DNA from: Nitrososphaerales archaeon TH703
GTDB taxonomy: Archaea; Thermoproteota; Nitrososphaeria; Nitrososphaerales; Nitrososphaeraceae
Length of the DNA: 11,214 nt
Reading direction: 5' to 3'
Assembly: GCA_014523525.1 (NCBI GenBank)
Contig: JAATVL010000275.1
Coordinates: 1-11,214, forward strand
Below the pieces are notes generated by a model. The model had not been told where the DNA came from, searched no databases, and saw only the letters and a list, made by a program, of their open reading frames with translations. Positions 1 to 5,974 of the stretch are shown here, in pieces (positions within the stretch are counted from its first letter, which is position 1; each line of letters opens with the position of its first letter). The translations under genes were made by a program, and so were the position numbers.

Positions 1-1065
1 ACGTCTGAGGAATATTGTTCGCAATGTCCTGAATGTGAATCGAAGATTATTCTTGATTATGGTAAGGGTGAATATGTATGTCACAAATGCGGATGCGTAG
101 TTATGGAACAAGTTGACTATTATGGACCCGAAAATAATTCAACAGATTTTGAAGAAAGAAACAAGAACACTAGGGCAAGTGGTTCAACTTGTTTGTCTCT
201 TCATGATTTTGGATTGAGAACAGAGATAGGAAATAGTTCAAGAGATTATAGTGGACGAACCATTGATTATCAAAATGTTGAGCTCATGAATAGATCTCGC
301 AAATGGCATAGCAGATTGAGAGTTAATTCATCAAAAGAAAGAAGGCTATCAAATGTACTTTCAAAGATTAATGAAGTATGCTCCGTTCTCTGTCTTAGAA
401 AAACCATAACCGAAACTGCCTCAATGATTTATCGTAATTTTGAAAATAATAACAAGGCAAAGGGGAAATCTATAACGTGTATAGCATCAGCAACAATTTA
501 TTTGGCTTGCAAAAGATGTGGTGTTGTTAGATCAATAGAAGAAATTGTTCAAGCGGCGGGAATATCAGAATTTGACAAGTCAAGCGTTAAACTGGCTTCT
601 CGGTATTATAGGTTAATGGTCATGGAAATGAATAAGATAAACGAATCAAAAGATATGGGAGCATCGATTTCAACAATAAACTTTTCGGAACACAGTGATC
701 TAGACACAGATCTAAATTCAAATACTATGCCACCGTCATATTCTCAAATTTCATCGATTCCTTCGATGTTTGCAATAGACAACTATATTTCAAAACTTGC
801 TAATATTGCAAAAATAGATACAAAAATTGAGAGGTTAGCACTCGAAATTGCACAAAAAACAAATAATAATTTCTTTTCGGATGGCAAAGCTCCTAATGGG
901 TTGGCCGCTGCATATATCTACCTTGCATCGGTATTGCTCGGAATAAATCTGCTTCAGATTGATGTTTCCAATTTTGCTGGTGTTACTGAAGTCACCATCA
1001 GAAATAGGTGCAAAGATATTTTGAATAATTTCAAATTAGTTGTTAATGCAAAACCAGCTAATTAG
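1..1065 (+). CDS. tfb: Transcription initiation factor B (TFB/TFIIB family), 5'-truncated by window edge
   Basis: TFB bridges TBP bound at the TATA box and RNA polymerase, and sets the direction of transcription. The reading frame is open from base 1, so the true start lies upstream; 354 residues are visible. An N-terminal zinc ribbon has Cys at residues 9 and 12 (CPEC) and 27 and 30 (CHKC). The B-reader/B-linker region follows (LSLHDFGL near 65-72, then a basic RKWHSRLR stretch near 100-107). Two cyclin-like repeats then lie at roughly 113-208 and 256-347. The stretch between them is unusual: about 47 residues, rich in Ser, Asn and Asp, where ordinary archaeal TFBs have about a dozen. Archaea of this group carry several TFB paralogues, so this may be a specialised rather than the general factor (inference). 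It converges on the ligase gene with a 39-bp gap. Confidence 0.93.
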   Translation, partial: TSEEYCSQCPECESKIILDYGKGEYVCHKCGCVVMEQVDYYGPENNSTDFEERNKNTRASGSTCLSLHDFGLRTEIGNSSRDYSGRTIDYQNVELMNRSRKWHSRLRVNSSKERRLSNVLSKINEVCSVLCLRKTITETASMIYRNFENNNKAKGKSITCIASATIYLACKRCGVVRSIEEIVQAAGISEFDKSSVKLASRYYRLMVMEMNKINESKDMGASISTINFSEHSDLDTDLNSNTMPPSYSQISSIPSMFAIDNYISKLANIAKIDTKIERLALEIAQKTNNNFFSDGKAPNGLAAAYIYLASVLLGINLLQIDVSNFAGVTEVTIRNRCKDILNNFKLVVNAKPAN

Positions 1066-1104
1066 TAAATGATGAGAATTCTACAGTAAAAGATTATTGC
1101 TTAA

Positions 1105-2862
1105 TCACAACTTTATGTTTCTCTGTTTTCTGTACATTTCAATTAGTTCAGATTCATCTGTTATGTCTTGTGGATTTTTATCAATTCGTATTTTATTGGT
1201 AAATTTTGGAAATCTTAATGACAATCCAAAACCCTTTCTGATTGAATCCATGCCAGCATCATATTCAGGACTTAACGTTATCTCTGACGCTATAATCTCG
1301 ATTACTATTGTAGGTATAAACCAAGTATCCATTTCAAGCTTTGAATAAACTCGTGCATGCCTCTTTGGTATCTTGTATTTTCCTAACTCTTTAAACAACT
1401 CTGCGAGGACTTCATCTGTAAACCCACTTCCCACTTTACATACACTTTTGAAAACATTTTCATTCTTATCGTAGACTGCAAGTAGCAACGCACCATATCT
1501 CCCTACCCTTCTCCCTCTTCCATAAGACCCGCCAATGATGACCAGATCCAAGCTATCGACTAATTCACTTCTATATTCTCTTTTGATTTTTATCCATGCG
1601 AATCCTCTTGCCCCGGCTCTATAAGGACTATCAGTCTGCTTTACCACTAGGCCCTCACAACCATATCCTATTGATTTAGCCATGAATCTTTCAAGTTGAT
1701 CTACACTAGTTACAACCTTCTGCTGTATGAGCGTTAGTCTTGCATCCACTGAATTAGTAATAACATCCTTCAACAATGCTCTTCGTTCTAAATAGGGAAG
1801 AATTGTTTTATCTCCGCCTGACGCCCAAAGAATATCAAACACGTTTACAGAAACAGGATAATTTTCTACATTCTTGGCTATATCATATTTCCGACGTCTA
1901 TGCATAAGCTCCTGAAAAGGAAGAAAATCTTCTGTATACTTATTGACTGCAACCACTTCAGCCTCAATGATAAAGTTACTTAAAGGAATCGTCATAGAGG
2001 CTTCAGCGACATCGGGATAATAGTGGGTTATGTTTTCTAGACTCCTTGAAAATATCTGAACCTTCTTATCTCTCCTATGAATTTGTACTCTTTCACCGTC
2101 GAGCTTAAATTCTACTGCACCTTTACCAGAAACCTTATCGAGAGCCTCTTTACTTGTTTGAACTCTTTCTGCAAGCATTGGTCGAATCGGTATAAATAAT
2201 TCAATCTTAATTGCAGAAACTGCTTCAATGCCATTTCCTGCCAAAATCTTGGAAACCCTTCCCAAATCACTTGAGACATTATAAGCGCTTTCTAAAATTT
2301 TTCTATTTTTTTTATCATGTGTGTATGCTAAAGCTAATGCATCCATTATCGTACTATCAGCTATTCCAAGACGCAATGTTCCTAGGGCAAATCTGATAAT
2401 ATATTTGCATTCTTCAGGTGATGAATCATTAAAAAGACTTGCAAGCAATCTCAATTTTATATCCTGAGATCCCTTACCAGTAGTTTTTGATATCTTGTCG
2501 AAAATTAAATAAATCCTTTCAATAGTAACCTTTTGATTAAATAGTGTCCTCTGAACCTTGTATTTCAAAATTGTTTCAGCAACCCTTCCCAGATCTCCTA
2601 ATTCCCGATATTTGTGATAAACTTCATCGCTTGAAATATTTGATATTTGTGAAATTATACGGATAATCATTTTTTCAGCCATTCCCATTTCAATTCCTTC
2701 GTAATCCGGTCTAATTTTTCCCTGAATAAGATAGATTACTTTATCAATGAGTTGTGAGGGAGTATTTTTGAAAAGGGTAACCAAATAATTTGTAAGTTCA
2801 AGTCTACTTGTTGTTTGTTCCATCTCATCCAAAATTTTGACAATAACGGAAAAATCCAACAT
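1105..2862 (-). CDS. lig: ATP-dependent DNA ligase
   Basis: This enzyme seals nicks in duplex DNA during Okazaki-fragment joining and repair, through an enzyme-AMP intermediate. The protein has 585 residues, the usual length for archaeal/eukaryotic ligase I types. Order of parts: an N-terminal helical DNA-binding domain (about 1-215), the nucleotidyltransferase domain (about 225-430) and a C-terminal OB fold. Motif I is KLDGER with the adenylated lysine at K253. Motif III is FIIEAE around 297-302, motif IV EGLVVK at 403-408, motif V WIKIK at 423-427, and LRFPKF near 549-554 matches the C-terminal motif. All key residues are present, so it should be active. The ATG start sits about 31 nt below a TATA element, which fits a leaderless or very short-leader mRNA. 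The gene is divergent from S25e. Confidence 0.97.
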   Translation of the reverse strand: MLDFSVIVKILDEMEQTTSRLELTNYLVTLFKNTPSQLIDKVIYLIQGKIRPDYEGIEMGMAEKMIIRIISQISNISSDEVYHKYRELGDLGRVAETILKYKVQRTLFNQKVTIERIYLIFDKISKTTGKGSQDIKLRLLASLFNDSSPEECKYIIRFALGTLRLGIADSTIMDALALAYTHDKKNRKILESAYNVSSDLGRVSKILAGNGIEAVSAIKIELFIPIRPMLAERVQTSKEALDKVSGKGAVEFKLDGERVQIHRRDKKVQIFSRSLENITHYYPDVAEASMTIPLSNFIIEAEVVAVNKYTEDFLPFQELMHRRRKYDIAKNVENYPVSVNVFDILWASGGDKTILPYLERRALLKDVITNSVDARLTLIQQKVVTSVDQLERFMAKSIGYGCEGLVVKQTDSPYRAGARGFAWIKIKREYRSELVDSLDLVIIGGSYGRGRRVGRYGALLLAVYDKNENVFKSVCKVGSGFTDEVLAELFKELGKYKIPKRHARVYSKLEMDTWFIPTIVIEIIASEITLSPEYDAGMDSIRKGFGLSLRFPKFTNKIRIDKNPQDITDESELIEMYRKQRNIKL

Positions 2863-2889
2863 TATTTCTTATAGGAGGGTATTTTAAAA

Positions 2890-2897
2890 TATTTAAA
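2890..2897 (-). promoter_or_regulatory. TATA box of the DNA ligase gene
   Basis: On the minus strand this reads TTTAAATA, with its centre about 31 nt upstream of the ligase ATG. The transcript would begin within a few bases of the start codon. Confidence 0.6.
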
Positions 2898-2930
2898 ACT
2901 AAATTCCGAAATAATTTGATTGACTTAATC

Positions 2931-2942
2931 GTAATCGATTAC
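2931..2942. promoter_or_regulatory. Perfect 12-bp palindrome upstream of the S25e promoter
   Basis: GTAATCGATTAC is a perfect dyad ending 15 bp before the S25e TATA box and about 33 bp behind the ligase TATA box. Its position between two divergent promoters suits a dimeric regulator site. No regulator is known for it; chance is possible in AT-rich DNA. Confidence 0.4.
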
Positions 2943-2957
2943 ACCTATTCCATAGAA

Positions 2958-2965
2958 TTATAAAT
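2958..2965 (+). promoter_or_regulatory. TATA box of the S25e gene
   Basis: TTATAAAT is centred about 25 nt upstream of the ATG at 2987. It lies immediately before an earlier in-frame ATG at 2969, which transcription from this promoter would not include. It therefore decides the start of S25e. Confidence 0.7.
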
Positions 2966-2986
2966 TGGATGAACAGTTGTGTTACT

Positions 2987-3316
2987 ATGGGAGGAGCTAA
3001 GAAAAAATCAATAGGGAGTCAAGAAAAGACCTCAACGGAGACTCCAGCTGCCGACGACAAGACAACGAAAGGAGAAAAAAAGGGTCCATTTAAACAAAAA
3101 CAAAAATCAATAGTAATCGAAGAACCTCAAGGATTAAAGACTATAAAAAATATGAAACCAATTACGTGTCAAGCACTAGCTAGGTTAATGGGCGTAAAGA
3201 TTTCTGTTGCAAATTCATTTTTGCGGTCTCTTGAGTCTAAAGGAATTGTAAGATCAATAGGTGGGTATAGTGGACATAGGATATACGAACTTGGGCCCAT
3301 GGAAGCAGTACAATAA
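2987..3316 (+). CDS. rps25e: 30S ribosomal protein S25e
   Basis: S25e is a small-subunit ribosomal protein shared by eukaryotes and part of the archaea. The 109-residue product starts MGGAKKK, has a long basic, probably disordered N-terminal tail (about 1-45, Lys-rich), and ends in a winged-helix domain (about 55-102, with ITCQALARLMGVKIS, then SLESKGIVRS and a final strand HRIYEL). An in-frame ATG six codons upstream (2969) was rejected: it falls within 4 nt of the TATA box, before any plausible transcription start, whereas 2987 is the expected distance away. MGGAKKK is also the kind of N-terminus I associate with archaeal S25e. The gene stands alone, with a strong hairpin 35 nt after its stop codon. 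Confidence 0.92.
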   Translation: MGGAKKKSIGSQEKTSTETPAADDKTTKGEKKGPFKQKQKSIVIEEPQGLKTIKNMKPITCQALARLMGVKISVANSFLRSLESKGIVRSIGGYSGHRIYELGPMEAVQ

Positions 3317-3351
3317 ATTTGAATTTTTGATTTGAGGGTAAACCAATTTGA

Positions 3352-3390
3352 AATAGCCGAAATTGTGCAAATCATAAAATTTAGGCTATT
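3352..3390 (+). terminator. Hairpin downstream of S25e, candidate 3'-end structure
   Basis: A stem of 13 positions (AATAGCCGAAATT against AATTTAGGCTATT) with a single G-A mismatch closes a 13-nt loop. It begins 35 nt after the S25e stop codon and is preceded by T-rich sequence (3317-3337). Archaeal termination mainly uses U tracts, so the hairpin may instead protect or process the mRNA end. It also overlaps the far end of the possible minus-strand gene remnant. Confidence 0.45.
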
Positions 3391-3654
3391 CCGTACTGAT
3401 GTTACGTCCAACCATTGCGCAAGAAAATGGCGTTAGACTGTCGAAACTTAATTTAACTAGGATAATTTGTGTTCGATGTAACCATACTTTTGGATGAATT
3501 GAAAGTCAATAAACAATATCGAAGCTGAGTGCTTAGAACTAATGTCTCCAACTAAGACCAATCCATTCATTCCTTTTCCTAAAGGTACGCTCGTTGTGGC
3601 ATACGTATTTGATCTATGCTAGGCATGAGATCTGTAGACAAATTTCATTGCTCT

Positions 3655-3717
3655 GGCAGGAGGTGGTGTTTCTTGTTCAAGCATGAGACCTTCAGCCTCC
3701 TGCCGGTGTTATTTTTT
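3655..3717 (+). terminator. GC-rich hairpin followed by a T6 tract
   Basis: GGCAGGAGG (3655-3663) pairs perfectly with CCTCCTGCC (3696-3704). A second, weaker stem (GTTTC/GAGAC with one G-U pair) can form inside the loop. T6 follows at 3712-3717. The layout resembles an intrinsic terminator or the 3' part of a structured RNA transcribed on the plus strand. It also coincides with the frameshift point of the minus-strand gene remnant, so its function is uncertain. Confidence 0.35.
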
Positions 3718-3725
3718 CAATTTGT

Positions 3726-3744
3726 GCATTATATAGTATAATGC
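3726..3744. repeat. Perfect 8-bp inverted repeat with 3-nt spacer
   Basis: GCATTATA (3726-3733), then TAG, then TATAATGC (3737-3744). It lies 22 bp after the GC-rich hairpin and about 130 bp beyond the 3' end of gatD. It could be a protein-binding dyad or a small hairpin. Confidence 0.5.
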
Positions 3745-3872
3745 AGCAAGCCAATACTCCCATCAGACATAGATCGTAATCTGACATTTTTACTATGACT
3801 GAAGCTTGTTGACCCATTCTAAATTTGAAGTCTAAAGAATCACAAATTGCTCAGTCAGTATACATCATGCGA

Positions 3873-5246
3873 TCAGTCAACTATTATTCGGTTTGTGAAC
3901 TCATTTGCAATATTGCTGGTCATTGTTTTTATGACTTCTTTTTCTTCTGTGAAGTTCCCAAAGCACCACATAGCTTTGACTAACGCAGTCTCAGAAGTCA
4001 TATTAGATAGAGGAATCACACCAAGATTCAATAGGTCTCTTCCTGTATCGTAGACAGTAAGAGCAGTTCTGCCCCAAATGCATTGAGAGGTCATAAATAT
4101 TATTATTCCTTTATTGACTGCATTCTCTATTTGGGAAAAGCATTCTTTGTTTATGTGACCCAAACCAGTACCTTCTAAAATAATTGCTTTATGACCCAGG
4201 TCAACGCAATAATCAATCATTCTACAATCAAAACCAGGATAAAATTTTAATAACGAAACCTTACTTTCAAAGTTTGGTCTTACAACCATACTTTCAAGAT
4301 TTTTGTTCCTCTCTTGAAATTTCAAGTCTGTATATTGCCTAGATATCTCTATTTGATCTTTCTTGATTAGGGAAAAAGGGTATACATCAATCGAATGAAA
4401 TGCATCTCTTCTGCTTGTGTGATTTTTTCTAACCCTGGTACCTATATGACAAGCAATAACTTCATCGGAGATTGAATAATGCATAGCAACAAAAACCCCA
4501 GAGAATTTAGATCTAGTCGCAAAAGTGCAAGCACCTATCAGATTCAAAGATGCATCAGATGAGGGTCTATCTGAGGATCTTTGCGCGCCAACTAATACTA
4601 CAGGAATTGGTAGATTTTGAAGAGCAAAACTCAGTGCTGCAGAAGTATAGTGCATGGTGTCAGTACCATGCGATACAATAATCCCATCGTATTTCCCTGA
4701 TAATATATTATTAGCAACCTTTCTTGCTATTAGGGACCAATGTTCAGGTTTGATATTTTCACTATACTCGCTCAATACTACTTCTGGATCTATGTTTGCT
4801 ATCCTCGTAAGTTCGGGGATTGAATCATTAAGTTCTTTTGCTGTCAGTGCTGCCATTACTCCACCTGTCCTATAATCAATTTTACTTGAAATGGTTCCAC
4901 CTGTACTTAACAACGATAAATTTGGCAGTTGGCTTTGTGAAAAATTTTGATCAGTATTTTCATGAGAAAAATAATCCTTGTATTTATAATTAGTATCGGG
5001 TTTTATATTAGGATCCACTTTTTCGGTTATTTTTTTTATACTTTTAATTTTTCCTATCTTGATACCAATATTATATCCACTTTTCAATTTCAAAACTAGA
5101 TGATTGGCATCGGCATATTCGTATCTTGGAATTAGAATACCAACGTGCGTTGCATTATTGGTTTCAATCATTACTGAATCCCCTAATTTTACATTGGATT
5201 TCTTAAATAATTCTTCCAATTTAATATGATTTCCATCAGTTGTCAA
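3873..5246 (-). CDS. gatD: Glutamyl-tRNA(Gln) amidotransferase subunit D
   Basis: GatD is the asparaginase-like subunit of the archaeal GatDE complex. It frees ammonia from an amide donor, and GatE uses it to turn Glu-tRNA(Gln) into Gln-tRNA(Gln). The 457 residues fit the family. An SH3-like N-terminal domain (about 16-72) marks GatD rather than a plain asparaginase. A linker follows, then the amidohydrolase core with STGGTIS at 114-120 (nucleophile Thr118), SHGTDTM at 192-198 (Thr195, Asp196) and the catalytic Lys274 in RKNHTSRRD. The start is TTG: a TATA element lies 27 nt upstream, and the next in-frame ATG (codon 26) would remove part of the SH3-like domain. The partner gatE is not in the window. 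The gene appears monocistronic, with tandem repeats just above its promoter. Confidence 0.96.
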   Translation of the reverse strand: MTTDGNHIKLEELFKKSNVKLGDSVMIETNNATHVGILIPRYEYADANHLVLKLKSGYNIGIKIGKIKSIKKITEKVDPNIKPDTNYKYKDYFSHENTDQNFSQSQLPNLSLLSTGGTISSKIDYRTGGVMAALTAKELNDSIPELTRIANIDPEVVLSEYSENIKPEHWSLIARKVANNILSGKYDGIIVSHGTDTMHYTSAALSFALQNLPIPVVLVGAQRSSDRPSSDASLNLIGACTFATRSKFSGVFVAMHYSISDEVIACHIGTRVRKNHTSRRDAFHSIDVYPFSLIKKDQIEISRQYTDLKFQERNKNLESMVVRPNFESKVSLLKFYPGFDCRMIDYCVDLGHKAIILEGTGLGHINKECFSQIENAVNKGIIIFMTSQCIWGRTALTVYDTGRDLLNLGVIPLSNMTSETALVKAMWCFGNFTEEKEVIKTMTSNIANEFTNRIIVD

Positions 5247-5269
5247 TACTGGTATTATTTTGTGTTAAG

Positions 5270-5279
5270 TATATATTAA
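5270..5279 (-). promoter_or_regulatory. TATA box of gatD
   Basis: On the minus strand this reads TTAATATATA; its TATATA core is centred 27 nt before the TTG start codon, so the mRNA should be leaderless and start at or next to TTG. Confidence 0.6.
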
Positions 5280-5289
5280 TAAATTGTCG

Positions 5290-5322
5290 TATTAATTGTA
5301 TCTTCATATTAATTGTATCTTC
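5290..5322. repeat. Tandem 16-bp direct repeat upstream of the gatD promoter
   Basis: TATTAATTGTATCTTC occurs exactly at 5290-5305 and 5307-5322, separated by one A (period 17 bp). Its near edge is about 10 bp beyond the gatD TATA box, where an activator or repressor would bind. No known regulator site is recognised. Confidence 0.6.
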
Positions 5323-5371
5323 TTTAGATAATGTATTTGAATTTTAATTGCTTACTAATTAAGAATTTAGT

Positions 5372-5391
5372 AACATTTATTCCTAAATGTT
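5372..5391. repeat. Perfect 8-bp inverted repeat with 4-nt spacer
   Basis: AACATTTA (5372-5379), TTCC, TAAATGTT (5384-5391). It lies about 95 bp upstream of the gatD TATA box and overlaps the end of one copy of the TTTAGTAACAT repeat. Confidence 0.5.
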
Positions 5392-5609
5392 GATATTTAA
5401 TATTAATATCCTGTTAACTTTAGTCCTGAAGTATTAATTTTAGTAACATACAGTATTTCTGTATTGGGTAAACCCATAAAAACCTGAATTGCTTGTATTA
5501 TCCGCTGTTAAATATAATTCTGTGATGCTATTGAAGTAGGAAATGATGGATCTATGGGAAATTGCGACTTAATTGGACCGGAAATTTGAATAATAAAATG
5601 AGTTACTTG

Positions 5610-5840
5610 TCATTCCATTACAATCATAGTTAATGTAGACTTTACACCATTCAATTTTCGTAGTTTCCATGTAATTGTCTCCTTGACTTTTTCCATGGTT
5701 TCTGATTCAACTTGTGCAACAATATCGTAAACTCCATAAACTTGATAAATTTCTTTCACACCATCAATACTTTTCAACTCGTTTACTATAGAATCTTCGC
5801 TACCTAATTCAGCATTCATTAGAACAAATGCCTTTGGCAT
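5610..5840 (-). CDS. Stand-alone Lrp/AsnC-type ligand-binding (RAM) domain protein
   Basis: This 76-residue protein contains only the C-terminal effector-binding domain of Lrp/AsnC regulators; no helix-turn-helix is present. The pattern is typical: a first strand KAFVLMNAELG, then VNELKSIDGVKEIYQVYGVYD, in which the GVYD element joins strand two to strand three, and a last strand STLTMIVME. Such single-domain proteins form rings that bind amino acids or dock with full-length regulators (family knowledge). The start chosen is the ATG of MPKAFV: a TATA element lies about 25 nt upstream, and the preceding 35 in-frame codons run back through that promoter. It follows AsnRS in the same direction with a 134-bp gap but has its own promoter. 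The ligand is unknown. Confidence 0.88.
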   Translation of the reverse strand: MPKAFVLMNAELGSEDSIVNELKSIDGVKEIYQVYGVYDIVAQVESETMEKVKETITWKLRKLNGVKSTLTMIVME

Positions 5841-5860
5841 AACAAGATGGAAGTGAATGA

Positions 5861-5868
5861 CATATAAA
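5861..5868 (-). promoter_or_regulatory. TATA box of the Lrp-like gene
   Basis: TTTATATG on the minus strand is centred about 25 nt before the ATG at 5840, giving a leaderless mRNA and excluding the longer upstream reading frame. Confidence 0.6.
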
Positions 5869-5893
5869 AAGATGATGCAATTCTGGTGACGAT

Positions 5894-5905
5894 CAATATA
5901 TATTG
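5894..5905. promoter_or_regulatory. Perfect palindrome upstream of the Lrp-like promoter
   Basis: CAATATATATTG is a perfect 12-bp dyad whose near edge is 26 bp upstream of the TATA box of the Lrp-like gene. It could be an operator, possibly autoregulatory, but simple AT-rich palindromes arise easily. Confidence 0.3.
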
Positions 5906-5934
5906 TGAAACTAAAGTATACTAAAATTTGCACT

Positions 5935-5948
5935 TTTTTGTACAAAAA
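5935..5948. terminator. 14-bp palindrome with T tract after AsnRS
   Basis: TTTTTGTACAAAAA is a perfect palindrome 27 bp beyond the AsnRS stop codon. Read on the minus strand it gives U-rich sequence just after the gene, as expected for an archaeal U-tract terminator. Confidence 0.4.
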
Positions 5949-5974
5949 TAGACGTGGAGGTACACTCTAAAACC

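Larger units (their letters stand above)
3386..3850 (-). pseudogene. Possible decayed protein-coding gene (frameshift plus internal amber)
   Basis: I do not recognise this gene. On the minus strand, 3850-3695 is open, with ATGs at 3817 and 3787, and reads ...MSDYDLCLMGVLACC...; it stops at TGA 3694-3692. A one-base shift near 3700 carries the reading on as EAEGLMLEQETPPPARAMKF and onward to TAG 3621-3619. The same frame then stays open for 53 more codons (VPLGKGMNGLVLVGD and beyond) to TAG 3459-3457. A further short open stretch in the first frame ends at 3386. Codon choice looks like the neighbours (AGA for Arg, A/T-ending codons), and no other frame here looks better. This suggests a degraded gene of roughly 130-150 codons. 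Open frames of this size can also occur by chance, so confidence is low. No promoter at the expected spacing was found. Confidence 0.3.
3317..3872. other. 555-bp stretch between S25e and gatD without an intact gene
   Basis: No intact coding region, tRNA or rRNA is visible. It contains the S25e-proximal hairpin (3352-3390), a GC-rich hairpin followed by a T6 tract (3655-3717), a perfect 8-bp inverted repeat (3726-3744), the 8-bp repeat GCATGAGA at 3623-3630 and 3681-3688, and the fragmented minus-strand reading frame described separately. By eye it is somewhat less AT-rich than the gap upstream of gatD, which fits former coding or structured-RNA sequence. Confidence 0.6.
5247..5609. other. 363-bp AT-rich gap between the Lrp-like gene and gatD
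   Basis: No gene is supported here. It contains the gatD TATA box and tandem 16-bp repeat. It also holds an 8-bp inverted repeat with 4-nt spacer (AACATTTA 5372-5379, TAAATGTT 5384-5391), a dyad at 5392-5410 (GATATT/AATATC), the 11-bp repeat TTTAGTAACAT at 5366-5376 and 5439-5449, and a small dyad TGGGTAAACCCA at 5465-5476. The end nearest 5609 presumably carries the 3' end of the Lrp-like transcript, with T-rich minus-strand sequence. Confidence 0.6.

Noticed and set aside
1066..1104. Box C-like TGATGA between TFB and ligase, suggestive of a C/D box RNA
   Set aside because: No matching box D or D'/C' pair lies within the 39-bp gap.
2969..2986. Earlier in-frame ATG adding six residues to S25e
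   Set aside because: It begins 3 nt after the TATA box, before any possible transcription start from that promoter; the ATG at 2987 has the right spacing and a plausible S25e N-terminus.
3542..3621. Plus-strand 26-codon ORF starting MSPTKTNPF
   Set aside because: Very short, no TATA element at the right distance, and the opposite strand carries the more protein-like frame.
3660..3700. tRNA T-loop-like sequence GTTCAAGC inside the GC-rich hairpin
   Set aside because: The flanking bases do not form a T stem, and no acceptor, D or anticodon arms can be drawn.
5440..5568. Minus-strand open stretch of 39-43 codons reading ...LTADNTSNSGFYGF...
   Set aside because: No start codon, no promoter at suitable spacing and no recognisable family; such stretches occur by chance in this AT-rich gap. 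It could be a gene scrap but is unsupported.
5841..5945. 35-residue hydrophobic extension of the Lrp-like protein
   Set aside because: It runs through the TATA box at 5861-5868; the 76-residue form matches stand-alone RAM-domain proteins.
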